This document shows positions 16,834-24,935 of a stretch of DNA of 29,401 bases, piece after piece. The stretch is from CAKVLS01 sp045651685 (GTDB lineage Bacteria > Bacillota > Clostridia > Christensenellales > UBA1242): assembly GCA_045651685.1 (NCBI GenBank), contig JAZRSV010000001.1, positions 1-29,401 on the forward strand, read 5' to 3'. The position numbers and the translations under genes are program-made. The notes under the pieces were generated by a model that had not been told where the DNA came from, did no database searches, and saw only the letters and a program-made list of their open reading frames with translations. The number at the start of each line of letters is the position of its first letter. Position 1 is the stretch's first letter.

Positions 16834-16862
16834 AGTATAACACTCTATTGGCCTTTTTGCAA
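16834..16862 (-). promoter_or_regulatory. Promoter of the uvrB-uvrA operon
   Basis: On the minus strand TTGCAA (16862-16857), 17 bases ending in an extended -10 TGT, then TATACT (16839-16834). About 28 bases of leader precede the SD and ATG of uvrB. Confidence 0.7.
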
Positions 16863-16918
16863 CTTAATAATATATTGCCACAAATGAGCAAAATACACCC
16901 ATGCACCAAAAAAGCAAT

Positions 16919-16952
16919 AAAAAAAAACTAAACATTTCTGTTTAGTTTTTTT
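16919..16952 (-). terminator. Rho-independent terminator of the Ig-repeat surface protein
   Basis: AAAAAAACTAAAC (16921-16933) and GTTTAGTTTTTTT (16940-16952) form a 13-base stem with loop ATTTCT. On the minus strand the hairpin ends in a T-run, just past the stop at 16959. Confidence 0.85.
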
Positions 16953-16958
16953 TGATTA

Positions 16959-19900
16959 TTATTTTTCTTCTTTAACTTCTGTTTTTGTTTCTTTCTTTTT
17001 GCTTGGGCGTTGTTTGCCACCTTTGCCTTTAGCAAAGAATACGATAACACCAGCAAGGATAACTAGAGAAACAACGATTAAGATAACACCAGTAGTTTCG
17101 TTAGTGTAAGTTTCTTTATTGTTTTCGCCTACAACTACGATATCTGTTGTATAAGTACCTAGGTTACCAGCAGCGTCTTTAGCTGTGATTGTTAAAGTGT
17201 AAGTACCTTCTTTTTCAAAATTATAAGTTCTGATTTGGTCATTGTCACCAGAAGTTTCGTAAGTCACTGCAGTACCAGAGTTTTTCTCGTTAAGTGTAAT
17301 TGTATTGTAAACAAATTCTTTGCCTTCTTCTGGTAAGATATTGTCAGTAATAACGATTTTTGTAGTATCGATAACAAGTTTAGCATCGCTTAAGTTAAGT
17401 TTTGGAGCGATAGTAGCTGAATATGATACTGTAGGTTTGATAGTTTCACCAACTAAAATTTTGATAACTTGGTTATCAGCTGCGTTGCCGCTTAAGTCAG
17501 TAGCACTATATGTTACTGTGTAAGTACCTTTTACTGTTGGTACAAAGCAATATGAACCATTTTCATATGTGATAGCATATTTTGATTGAGCATTGCCAAC
17601 TGTATATTGTTTGCCGTCTGGACCATCAATAACAACTTTGTCAGTTGTACCTAGGTTTAGTGCGCCAGAACCGATACCAAAACCATGGTAGTCGTCTTCA
17701 CTTGAGAAGTCTGGGATATAAACTTTGCCAAAATCTTTAGCTTTTGTTGTAAATTCTTTTCTATCTTTTTCGTAACCCATACCATTGTTTACAGTCAAGA
17801 TAGGTTTTGTTTTATCAACAACTTTTACATATACTGTGATTTCTTCTGCTTCGTTGCCTTCAAGGTCTTCTGCAGTATATTTAATTGTATAACCCTCTTT
17901 GTTAACTTGTAGTGGTACAAATAGAGAGTCTGTGATATATTCTGGATTTTCTACGCAAGTAACTTTTGCAACTAGGTCAGAGTCAACATTATCAAATACT
18001 GTTGCTAGACCTAGGTCAAGTCTAGTACCAAGTTCCATCTCATAAGTTTTGTTGTTAACAACACCTGTGATAATTGGAGATTCTTGGTCGATAAGTACAG
18101 GTAGAACTGTAGTCACGCTTGAGCTGTTGTTGCTTGAGTCAATAGCTGTATAAGTAACTGTGTAGCTTTGTGCTAGGTTTGCAGTAAATGAAATACCAGG
18201 GTGTGTATAAGTGTAAGTATAACCAATTACATTACCTCCACCATCTTTAACTTCATTTTCAACTTTGTCGATTGCACCAAGAGCTTTATAACCAGTCACT
18301 TTGTTGCCGTCTTCATCTCTTACAGTAACAACAATCATTAGGTTTCTATCTTCATCTGTAAACACAACACCATCAGCTTTTACTGTAGAGTATTGTTTGT
18401 AAGTGTTAGAAGAAACATCTGTACCAGTTGCTCTGTTTGCTACTGGAGCTGCTGGATCGTTTAGTCTGTTAACATAAATTGTTTTTGTATATGCTTGAGT
18501 GTTGCCATGAGCATCTGTTGCATATGCTACAACTTGCAATTCACCATTGTTTTCTTCAGCAAGTTTGTAGATTGTTTTGTTATTTTGACCTTCGATTTTT
18601 GTAGACATATCAAAAGAATATTTTGAGCTATCTTCGCTATCTAGGTTAATTTCGTAAATTTTTGTTTTTGCGCCAAACTCTACATAGTATCTAACATCTA
18701 CTATTGTAGCAGCGTTGTCAGTTACTGTTGGTTTGTCAAATTTTACAACTTGATCAGCAAATACTACTGATGGGAAGTTGTCAGCATAATTTACTACTGG
18801 AGCTGTAGCATCGGTAAATGTTTCTTCAATAGTAAATGTAGCAACCCAAGAAGAACTCATATTGCCGTCAGAAATTCTGTAAGTAAGAGTATAGTCACCT
18901 GCTGGGAATTTTTCTTCGTCAGAGATGTCTAGGCTAACTTCTCTAGCAGCCATTTCTGCTTGTGTATAAGAAGTTTTTGTATCGTCTGCGTCTACTGGGC
19001 TATATGGGTGATATGCATTTGTTTGCAAGTTAATAGTGCTGCTTAATACTGTAGAAGAAATTGTACGAGTAAATGTCATATTGCTAAAGTCAGCAACATT
19101 ATCTTCTGCATAGATAGCAGGCAATGTCATTGTACCTGTGTTTCTACCAACTTTGGTTGGAACTAGGTATTTAGCTTCGTGCAAATCTACTGTTTTTGAA
19201 GCAACTTTTGCATAGTCATAACCTCTAACAACATAAAGAGTAGGAGCTGTATCATCTTGAACATCGTTGATAGTCCATTTGTACTCTTCACCTTTGTTGC
19301 CATAGTAATCAGTAACATTGTAAGTGATTTGATAATCGCCATCTTCAACTTCTGGTATGAAGTATAGGCCATCAGCATCTTCATGTACTGTCACTGGAGT
19401 ATTAGAACCTTTTAGTACAACTTTAACATCGGTATAAACATTTAATGTGCTGTTTGCATCATTTTTGTTATAAGCAGATGCGTAAGGAAGTGAAGTTCTT
19501 TGATTTAAGCTTGCTGTTGTTGGTGCATTAGGGATAGTATAACCAATTTGAATTTCGTTATGGTTGTAAGTATTGCTACCAATAATAGTCTTTGTTTGAG
19601 TTTGAAGAGCTAATGCAGAGCCTACCTTGTAGTAAGAGTAAGAGATAACATTAGTGCCCTCTTCTGGCTTAAACACATAGTTGCCAGCAGCATCTTTTGT
19701 AAGAGAACCAGCAGCTGAAGAATATTCGTAGTTGTCAGTTTTTACAACAACTCTAACTTCACAGTTTTTGTAATATTCGATCTCTTGTGTAGTTAGGCCT
19801 AGTTTTTCTTCGGCATCAGCTTCGTCAAAAGCTGGGTTATAAGCACCATTTGTATAAACCAAAACGCCCTTTTCGTTATAAACATCTGGGTGTGGTAAAG

Positions 19901-20426
19901 ATACATTAGGTATGATACCGCCATCAAATCTAGTTGCTAAAGTATCTACATATCCTGGTAAAACAACACTGCTGTTAGAAGCAAATGTCATAGAATATGT
20001 GTCAGCACTTACTAAAATAGAATAACTTTCTGAAGTTGTTACAACACCACTGGCGTTAGTAGCTGTATAAGTCACAACATATCTACCAACTCTGTCTGGT
20101 GTAAATTTGTAATTATCTGCAGTAGTTGTAATTTTGTCAGCAGCTACCTCTGCACCATTAGGTTGTTTGATAGAGATTGCTACTGTAGAAGAAGTTGGAT
20201 TAGCCCAAGCAGATGTTGTTGCTTTTGGCAACACGATCTCTGTGTCTATTTTACCAACTGATGGTACGCCTTTTACAGAAACAACATCACCGATCTTAAC
20301 ATCAGCTGGTGTTGGAGCTGGCGTAGCAGCATATGCTTTAACATGGTTTGCAGGGATAGCTAAAGTGCTAGTAGCCATTGCTGCAGCAAGAATACCAGAG
20401 GTTAAAAACTTTTTGTACTTTTTCAT
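16959..20426 (-). CDS. Large surface protein with about nine Ig-like repeats and C-terminal membrane anchor
   Basis: Protein of 1155 residues with an N-terminal signal peptide (MKKYKKF, hydrophobic core, then AYA before ATPAPTP, cleavage near residue 33). The extracellular part contains about nine bacterial Ig/cadherin-like beta-sandwich repeats of 95-150 residues. Many end 'G.Y.VTY.A.D..GN' and join through linkers such as VVDKTKP, LIDQESP and FTDATAP. One membrane helix (VILIVVSLVILAGVIVFFAKG) precedes a Lys/Glu-rich cytoplasmic tail. No LPXTG motif is present. Probable adhesin, scaffold or S-layer-like stalk; ligand unknown. The ATG at 20426 is preferred over the in-frame ATG at 20450 because AAGGAG lies just upstream and the signal peptide starts there. 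It is monocistronic by its terminator and promoter. Confidence 0.85.
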   Translation of the reverse strand: MKKYKKFLTSGILAAAMATSTLAIPANHVKAYAATPAPTPADVKIGDVVSVKGVPSVGKIDTEIVLPKATTSAWANPTSSTVAISIKQPNGAEVAADKITTTADNYKFTPDRVGRYVVTYTATNASGVVTTSESYSILVSADTYSMTFASNSSVVLPGYVDTLATRFDGGIIPNVSLPHPDVYNEKGVLVYTNGAYNPAFDEADAEEKLGLTTQEIEYYKNCEVRVVVKTDNYEYSSAAGSLTKDAAGNYVFKPEEGTNVISYSYYKVGSALALQTQTKTIIGSNTYNHNEIQIGYTIPNAPTTASLNQRTSLPYASAYNKNDANSTLNVYTDVKVVLKGSNTPVTVHEDADGLYFIPEVEDGDYQITYNVTDYYGNKGEEYKWTINDVQDDTAPTLYVVRGYDYAKVASKTVDLHEAKYLVPTKVGRNTGTMTLPAIYAEDNVADFSNMTFTRTISSTVLSSTINLQTNAYHPYSPVDADDTKTSYTQAEMAAREVSLDISDEEKFPAGDYTLTYRISDGNMSSSWVATFTIEETFTDATAPVVNYADNFPSVVFADQVVKFDKPTVTDNAATIVDVRYYVEFGAKTKIYEINLDSEDSSKYSFDMSTKIEGQNNKTIYKLAEENNGELQVVAYATDAHGNTQAYTKTIYVNRLNDPAAPVANRATGTDVSSNTYKQYSTVKADGVVFTDEDRNLMIVVTVRDEDGNKVTGYKALGAIDKVENEVKDGGGNVIGYTYTYTHPGISFTANLAQSYTVTYTAIDSSNNSSSVTTVLPVLIDQESPIITGVVNNKTYEMELGTRLDLGLATVFDNVDSDLVAKVTCVENPEYITDSLFVPLQVNKEGYTIKYTAEDLEGNEAEEITVYVKVVDKTKPILTVNNGMGYEKDRKEFTTKAKDFGKVYIPDFSSEDDYHGFGIGSGALNLGTTDKVVIDGPDGKQYTVGNAQSKYAITYENGSYCFVPTVKGTYTVTYSATDLSGNAADNQVIKILVGETIKPTVSYSATIAPKLNLSDAKLVIDTTKIVITDNILPEEGKEFVYNTITLNEKNSGTAVTYETSGDNDQIRTYNFEKEGTYTLTITAKDAAGNLGTYTTDIVVVGENNKETYTNETTGVILIVVSLVILAGVIVFFAKGKGGKQRPSKKKETKTEVKEEK

Positions 20427-20478
20427 TAAAAAATTCTCCTTAACATGCAAGTCATTAAAGTTTAATAATTGTTTTTTA

Positions 20479-20497
20479 GGGCAATTTACAATTGTCC
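20479..20497. repeat. Imperfect palindrome in the surface-protein leader
   Basis: GGGCAATTTACAATTGTCC contains GGCAATT facing AATTGTCC, lying between the predicted transcription start and the SD of the Ig-repeat gene. It could be an operator or a short 5' hairpin; the evidence is symmetry and position only. Confidence 0.3.
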
Positions 20498-20513
20498 AAT
20501 TCTAAACAAAACT

Positions 20514-20542
20514 AGTTTATACCAAACACTACAATTTGTCAA
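20514..20542 (-). promoter_or_regulatory. Promoter of the Ig-repeat surface protein
   Basis: On the minus strand a consensus TTGACA (20542-20537), 17 bases, TAAACT (20519-20514); the overlapping TATAAA is an alternative -10 with shorter spacing. The leader is about 80 bases. Confidence 0.65.
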
Positions 20543-20647
20543 CAAAAAGTAGCAAATATTAGTACAAATTATATAGTAATATACAATACTTTTTTACAAA
20601 TTTCAAGTAGCAAAATGATTTTATCCAAAAAACATCTTTTTTATAGC

Positions 20648-20682
20648 AAAAAAATAGAGTACTCGCCTCAACAAGTACCCTA
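20648..20682 (-). terminator. Rho-independent terminator of the Cys-rich microprotein
   Basis: On the minus strand TAGGGTACTTG (20682-20672) pairs with CGAGTACTCTA (20665-20655), with G-T wobbles and a 6-base loop, followed by seven T. It lies 22 bases past the stop. Confidence 0.85.
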
Positions 20683-20704
20683 CTTTGCTACAATATTATG
20701 TATA

Positions 20705-20893
20705 TTAGCAGCATTGTCTATTGCCGCCGCCATTGCAAGAACCTAGTATAATAAGTAGCAAAATCAATGTGCAGCAGTCGATATTTTGACCAATACCACA
20801 ACCACAGTTGCCTAGCAATAATAGCAATAAAATTGTCCAGCAGCAATCATTGCCTGAATTGCCACAGTCACCTCTTCCAAACATACCTTGCAT
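20705..20893 (-). CDS. Cys/Gly-rich microprotein with tandem repeat
   Basis: Protein of 62 residues with ten cysteines and many glycines. It has two copies of a 23-residue unit: CC at 17-18, a leucine-rich stretch, G and C at 30, then CC at 40-41, a leucine-rich stretch, G and C at 53. A CC pair also ends the protein. It is not a named family I recognise; similar Cys/Gly/Leu-rich minis occur in Clostridia and some spore-coat proteins look alike. GGAGG 8 bases before the ATG favours the start at 20893 over Met4. It has its own terminator and a 185-base upstream gap, so it is probably expressed alone. Disulfide cross-linking or metal binding would be guesses. Confidence 0.75.
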   Translation of the reverse strand: MQGMFGRGDCGNSGNDCCWTILLLLLLGNCGCGIGQNIDCCTLILLLIILGSCNGGGNRQCC

Positions 20894-21044
20894 AAATAGT
20901 TCCTCCTTGATAAGTATTAAATAAAAATTTTTATCTTTTGCATACTACCGGCTTTATGTATTTTTGATTTTGTCTTTTGTGTTTACAAATTTTCTTTTGT
21001 ATACTACATAATATTAACTATCATTACAAAGTGTGTCACAATAT

Positions 21045-21077
21045 AAAAAAAACTTCACCAAAATGTGAAGTTTTTTT
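21045..21077 (-). terminator. Rho-independent terminator of hflX
   Basis: AAAAAAAACTTCAC (21045-21058), loop CAAAAT, GTGAAGTTTTTTT (21065-21077). On the minus strand it is followed by T residues, immediately past the hflX stop. Confidence 0.9.
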
Positions 21078-21078
21078 G

Positions 21079-22167
21079 TTATTCAAACAATTTTGTTGCT
21101 ATTAGCTCTTTTAGCTTTTCTACACCGATGTTCTTTTTTGCAGAGATACATACTACCCCTTGTGGCAATTCAAATGGACCGTTTTTGTTGTCTATTTTGT
21201 TATATACCATAATAGTAGGTATATCTTGCGCACCTAGTTCTTTTAATACCCTATTTACAATATCTATTTGCTGCAAATAGTCTGGGTTGGTTATGTCTAT
21301 AACATGTAGCAACAAATCCGCATCGGCAGCTTCTTCTAGTGTTGCAGAAAACGCCTGTATAAAGGCATGTGGCAATTTGTCTATAAAGCCAACTGTGTCA
21401 GTTAACAAAATCTCTTTGCCATTATCTAGCCACACACTGCGAGTTGTTGTATCCAAAGTTGCAAACAACTTGTCATCGGCATATATATTTGCTTTGGTAA
21501 TAAGGTTCATAAGAGTGCTTTTGCCTGCATTGGTATAACCTACTATTGCTACACTTTTTACCTTTGAGCGTTGCCTATTGGTCTTGCGTAAATCGCGTTG
21601 TTGTTTGATTTTTTCGATTTGCTTTTCTAATTTGTATATGTTTTCTTTAATAGTTCTTTTGTCAAGTTCTAGCTTGGTCTCGCCAGGGCCTCTCATACCT
21701 ACACCAGCACTACCAAATCTACCACTTGTGCCACTTATACCTGATATTCTTGGCAAGGTATATTTTAATTGAGCTAATTGTACTTGCAAGCGGCCTTCGT
21801 TAGATGTAGCACGGCCTGCAAAGATATCCAAAATAAGTATTGATCTATCTATAACTTTTACACCAACTGCTTGGCTCAAATTATTAATTTGCGAACCAGT
21901 TAACTCGCAGTCTAGTATAAGCACATCTGCCTGTGTTTGCTTAACAAGTTGTGCCACTTCTTCTACCTTACCTTTGCCGATAAGTGTAGCTGGGGTGTTT
22001 TCTTTTATATTTTGAAAAGCTTTGCCAACTACCATAAGTCCGGCTGTATGAGCAAGGCTCTCTAGCTCGGCAAGCTCTGCCTCTATATCTGTGACAGTTT
22101 TGTCAAAAGAAACACCTACCAAAAAGGCCTTTTCTTGATTTTCTACCGTTTTGTATGTTTTTGCCAT
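21079..22167 (-). CDS. hflX: HflX, ribosome-associated GTPase
   Basis: GTPase of the HflX family that binds the large ribosomal subunit and can split stalled ribosomes, notably in heat stress; cytoplasmic. It has 362 residues, slightly short of some homologues but complete. The N-terminal HflX domain has the glycine-rich linker ending in GPGETKLELDKR (160-171), then a basic coiled helix. The G domain has G1 GYTNAGKST (210-218), G3 DTVGFI, G4 NKID and G5 SAKK. It ends soon after G5 without a long C-terminal extension. SD AAGGAT overlaps the stop of the preceding membrane-protein gene 14 bases away, indicating cotranscription. Confidence 0.96.
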   Translation of the reverse strand: MAKTYKTVENQEKAFLVGVSFDKTVTDIEAELAELESLAHTAGLMVVGKAFQNIKENTPATLIGKGKVEEVAQLVKQTQADVLILDCELTGSQINNLSQAVGVKVIDRSILILDIFAGRATSNEGRLQVQLAQLKYTLPRISGISGTSGRFGSAGVGMRGPGETKLELDKRTIKENIYKLEKQIEKIKQQRDLRKTNRQRSKVKSVAIVGYTNAGKSTLMNLITKANIYADDKLFATLDTTTRSVWLDNGKEILLTDTVGFIDKLPHAFIQAFSATLEEAADADLLLHVIDITNPDYLQQIDIVNRVLKELGAQDIPTIMVYNKIDNKNGPFELPQGVVCISAKKNIGVEKLKELIATKLFE

Positions 22168-22181
22168 AATTTGTTTTATCC

Positions 22182-22994
22182 TTATTTGCTATAAGTTTGA
22201 TATTCTGCAACAATTGTTGTCAAAGTTTGAGTCAAATAATCAGCGTCATAGCTTGTATTTATTAACGAATCGTCCAAAAATTTGTCTACAAGTATCATTG
22301 TTTGGCACATATCAACAAGCTTGCCACTATACAAAGCAAGCACATAGTTAGAAGAATCTGCCTTTTTGCCTTGATACAAAGTGTACAATGCATCAAAATT
22401 GTTTTTTATTTGATCTGCTACAAGAGTGCTATTTTTGCCATATTCGATGTTTTGAAAATACTTAATAGTATCAGCGTTAATATGCTCATATAGACCAGCA
22501 AAAACAAAGTTAATATTAAGCTGTCCATCAACAATAGATGTTTGGTACAAATCTTGTATAGCAAACTTAAACGCCTTGTCCAAATCTATATTAGCTAGAC
22601 TTGATACATAGCGAGTTTTTAGTCTATTATCTTCGTTGCTCATCATAACATTAACCAAAACCTTTGAGTCTTGATCATAGTTGTTTTTGTTTATAAAATC
22701 GATAAACTCATCATATCTGTCATATGCAGATAGTTTTTCGTAGTATTTTACAACTTTGCTATCTAACTTAAATTGTATTGCTTTGTCTAGCAATGTATAT
22801 GTTTTGTTAATATCAGTTGATTTGCCATAGGCTTGTTCATAAAAATAATAGCTAGCAGAATAACTGCCAGTACTCTCAAACAAAGTCGCAAACTTTATCG
22901 GAAAGAATACACCTATTATCAAACAAACTATGCCCAAAAGGCCAACTATTATACCTAAAGTGATTAGGGCTGTTTTTATAATTAATTTGCTCAT
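22182..22994 (-). CDS. Hypothetical single-pass membrane protein, helical repeat-like
   Basis: Protein of 270 residues, family not recognised. One N-terminal hydrophobic segment (about 7-31) is followed by an all-helical-looking domain rich in Tyr, Asp and Lys. Strings such as SASYYFYEQAYGKSTDI and KVVKYYEKLSAYDRYDEF resemble TPR-type helix pairs, but no clean TPR consensus is visible. With few positive residues before the helix, orientation is unclear; the domain is probably outside. It has a weak SD. It is the middle gene of lipoprotein, this gene, hflX, with 49- and 14-base gaps. It may be an envelope helper cotranscribed with hflX by chance. Confidence 0.7.
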   Translation of the reverse strand: MSKLIIKTALITLGIIVGLLGIVCLIIGVFFPIKFATLFESTGSYSASYYFYEQAYGKSTDINKTYTLLDKAIQFKLDSKVVKYYEKLSAYDRYDEFIDFINKNNYDQDSKVLVNVMMSNEDNRLKTRYVSSLANIDLDKAFKFAIQDLYQTSIVDGQLNINFVFAGLYEHINADTIKYFQNIEYGKNSTLVADQIKNNFDALYTLYQGKKADSSNYVLALYSGKLVDMCQTMILVDKFLDDSLINTSYDADYLTQTLTTIVAEYQTYSK

Positions 22995-23043
22995 ATTTAT
23001 ATATTAGCACATATTTATTTTGTTTTGCAAATATTTGCTTAAT

Positions 23044-23724
23044 TTAGCTAGCTTTTGTGGCCAAAACTTTTGCCGTGGCTGTATCGATGATACATGTAAG
23101 AGTTGTTTTGTCACGACCTAAATAACTAATATACCAGCATATTGTCATATCTTCTCCCACGCCTTGGCCCACTATTTTTATAAAAAACTCACCCAAAAGT
23201 TTGTTTTTGGATATTTGCGTTTTTAATTTTTCTGCAAAAGTATCAGTGGCTATGTCAAAGGCCTGCTTATAACTTACTGCCCAATGTTGTGAGATGCATG
23301 GCATTTTCATCTGATCATCTATACCCCCACCATATATTCGCACATACAAATCGGCATTGTCTGACACTGTTTTTTCGATATCTGCTACATAGGTACTGTC
23401 AATAGGGTTAAATTCTAACACGCCTTCGTACTGCATAGTATCTATAAATAAAGTATAATGTGGCATATTGTCTGCATTTAGCTTATTAGTATACCTAACT
23501 GACAAAACACCAAAGTCTACAAGAGATGTCTTGATGCCATCATATTTGTATAACTGCTCTCTTTTGCCGCTGGTAAATGACACAACAAAATCTTTACCCT
23601 CTGCCAAAAACAAGTTCTGCCTATACTCACTAATATTTTGCCTATATATGTAGTTATTTTTATAATTGCAACCAAAAAGGCAAAGACAGCATAAGACCAA
23701 TAACACGCACAAAATCTTTTTCAT
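23044..23724 (-). CDS. Hypothetical lipoprotein
   Basis: Protein of 226 residues with a lipoprotein signal: MKKILCVLLV, a hydrophobic core, and the lipobox LFGC with the modified cysteine at residue 19. The mature part is soluble and beta-rich, with no motif I recognise. There are aromatic and acidic strands such as YTLFIDTMQYEGVLEF and a C-terminal 'TCIIDTATAKVLA' typical of small PepSY-like or DUF beta domains, which is a weak resemblance only. The SD is poor. It is the first gene of the probable hflX-containing operon; the sequence upstream is very AT-rich and gives no clear single promoter. Confidence 0.75.
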   Translation of the reverse strand: MKKILCVLLVLCCLCLFGCNYKNNYIYRQNISEYRQNLFLAEGKDFVVSFTSGKREQLYKYDGIKTSLVDFGVLSVRYTNKLNADNMPHYTLFIDTMQYEGVLEFNPIDSTYVADIEKTVSDNADLYVRIYGGGIDDQMKMPCISQHWAVSYKQAFDIATDTFAEKLKTQISKNKLLGEFFIKIVGQGVGEDMTICWYISYLGRDKTTLTCIIDTATAKVLATKAS

Positions 23725-23762
23725 ATATTATGTATATGAGCATAATATGTTGTTTATAATAT

Positions 23763-23833
23763 CTCTAAAAAATATTCAAAAAATAATTAAAAAAAATAAT
23801 TAAAAAATTTTTTGAAAAAATTAAAAATTTTTG
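23763..23833 (+). promoter_or_regulatory. A-tract region upstream of the tRNA promoter (possible UP element)
   Basis: About 70 bases of almost pure A/T, in phased A and T runs, end directly at the -35 box of the tRNA gene. UP elements that bind the RNA polymerase alpha subunit look like this upstream of stable-RNA genes. It could also just be AT-rich spacer downstream-to-upstream of the lipoprotein start. Confidence 0.45.
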
Positions 23834-23862
23834 TTGACAATTATATTTATATTTGATATTAT
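23834..23862 (+). promoter_or_regulatory. Promoter of tRNA-Asn
   Basis: Consensus TTGACA (23834-23839), exactly 17 bases, TATTAT (23857-23862), 30 bases before the mature tRNA 5' end. Confidence 0.8.
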
Positions 23863-23892
23863 CATAGAGCATTGATAATTCAATCGCAATAA

Positions 23893-23967
<75 letters not shown>

Positions 23968-23972
23968 AACTA

Positions 23973-23999
23973 AACTGTCTCAAACGAGGCAGTTTTTTT
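23973..23999 (+). terminator. Rho-independent terminator of tRNA-Asn
   Basis: AACTGTCTC (23973-23981), loop AAAC, GAGGCAGTT (23986-23994) with one G-T pair, then a run of T to 23999. It lies 5 bases past the CCA. Confidence 0.9.
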
Positions 24000-24023
24000 C
24001 TTTTATAAAAACATACTCACAAA

Positions 24024-24053
24024 TTGACAAAATTTGCCTCAAAATATTATAAT
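24024..24053 (+). promoter_or_regulatory. Consensus promoter of the FRG gene
   Basis: Both hexamers match consensus exactly: TTGACA (24024-24029), 18 bases, TATAAT (24048-24053). The leader before the ATG at 24080 is about 20 bases. Confidence 0.8.
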
Positions 24054-24079
24054 GATAATGTAAGTAATATGAGGTGGCT

Positions 24080-24892
24080 ATGAAACCTATTGATTATATT
24101 TTTGAAATAGAAAGTATCGAAGATGTAGAGGCTATTTTGCCATATCTTAAACAAAAACACGGTCAAGATGCTACTATCTACTATCGTGGACAGTCAAATA
24201 GAGATTGGAACTTAATACCATCTATAGCTAGATTTGGTGATAAAGAACCTGTTTTTGAAAATTTGACCAATCATACACAGTTGTTTTCTAAATTATCACG
24301 AATGCAACACTATTATATGCCAACTAGACTATTAGACTATACAACAGACCTATATGTTGCTTTGTATTTTGCGTGTTTGGACGCTCACAAAAACCACGAT
24401 GGCTGTTTATACGCAACCAACTACCATAGCATGAAAGATAACTACCAAATAGTACCTATCATCTGTGCACTAACCCAACTAAAAGAACCTATAACAATAG
24501 AAAACTTTGTAAAAGATATCCTTAAGGTCGAAGAAAAATCAAAACAAGACCAACTAATAGAATATATCGCATCGATGATACACTTTGGCTTTATCGTAGA
24601 ACCAACCCAAAACTTTTATAAGCAACACGAAAATGTGAACCCAAGAATTTTGGCGCAAAAAGGTTGTTTTTATATACCTGGCAACAAAACAGACAAAAGT
24701 TTAGAAGGTATCAACAAAAAGTTAGAAAATGCGCGCAATATAAAAATACTACCTTCGATAGAATCTACCAGTCACATTTTGACATCATACAACTTTACTA
24801 CAAAGTTTATAATACCTTGTAAGTTAAAAAACACTATACTAAAATACCTAAACTCAAAAGGCATAAACAAAAAGACCTTGTATCTAGAATAA
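24080..24892 (+). CDS. FRG-domain protein
   Basis: Stand-alone FRG-domain protein of 270 residues, soluble, no signal or membrane segment. The founding (F/Y)RG motif is in YYRGQSNRDWNLIPSIAR (about 34-51), and the second conserved block, MQHYYMPTRLLDYTTDLY then VALYFAC, follows at about 76-100. The C-terminal part is less conserved, with FYIPG and a Lys-rich end. The biochemical activity of FRG domains is not established; they recur in accessory and mobile regions. The ATG at 24080 is chosen over GTG at 24074 because the SD AGGTGG ends just before it. It lies 112 bases after a tRNA with its own promoter and terminator; no flanking tRNA-end repeat was found, so integration is not proven. Confidence 0.88.
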   Translation: MKPIDYIFEIESIEDVEAILPYLKQKHGQDATIYYRGQSNRDWNLIPSIARFGDKEPVFENLTNHTQLFSKLSRMQHYYMPTRLLDYTTDLYVALYFACLDAHKNHDGCLYATNYHSMKDNYQIVPIICALTQLKEPITIENFVKDILKVEEKSKQDQLIEYIASMIHFGFIVEPTQNFYKQHENVNPRILAQKGCFYIPGNKTDKSLEGINKKLENARNIKILPSIESTSHILTSYNFTTKFIIPCKLKNTILKYLNSKGINKKTLYLE

Positions 24893-24904
24893 TAACAAAA
24901 AATA

Positions 24905-24935
24905 ACACCTGCCAAAATTGGCAAGTGTTTTTTTT
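24905..24935. terminator. Bidirectional terminator (FRG gene / glmS)
   Basis: ACACCTGCC (24905-24913) and GGCAAGTGT (24920-24928) pair with one C-A mismatch around AAAATT, followed by T8 on the plus strand and an A/T tract on the other. It overlaps the glmS stop codon. Confidence 0.8.

Noticed and set aside
16799..16862. LexA/SOS box before uvrB
   Set aside because: No GAAC-N4-GTTC-like dyad occurs between the -35 region and the uvrB start.
20894..21044. Sporulation sigma-factor promoter for the Cys-rich microprotein
   Set aside because: Several CATA strings exist but none has a matching upstream element at proper spacing; AT richness makes single matches meaningless. Nothing else was identified in this gap.
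24893..24933. Attachment-site repeat of the tRNA 3' end beyond the FRG gene
   Set aside because: No copy of the tRNA T-arm/acceptor sequence was found downstream, and no integrase gene is in the window.
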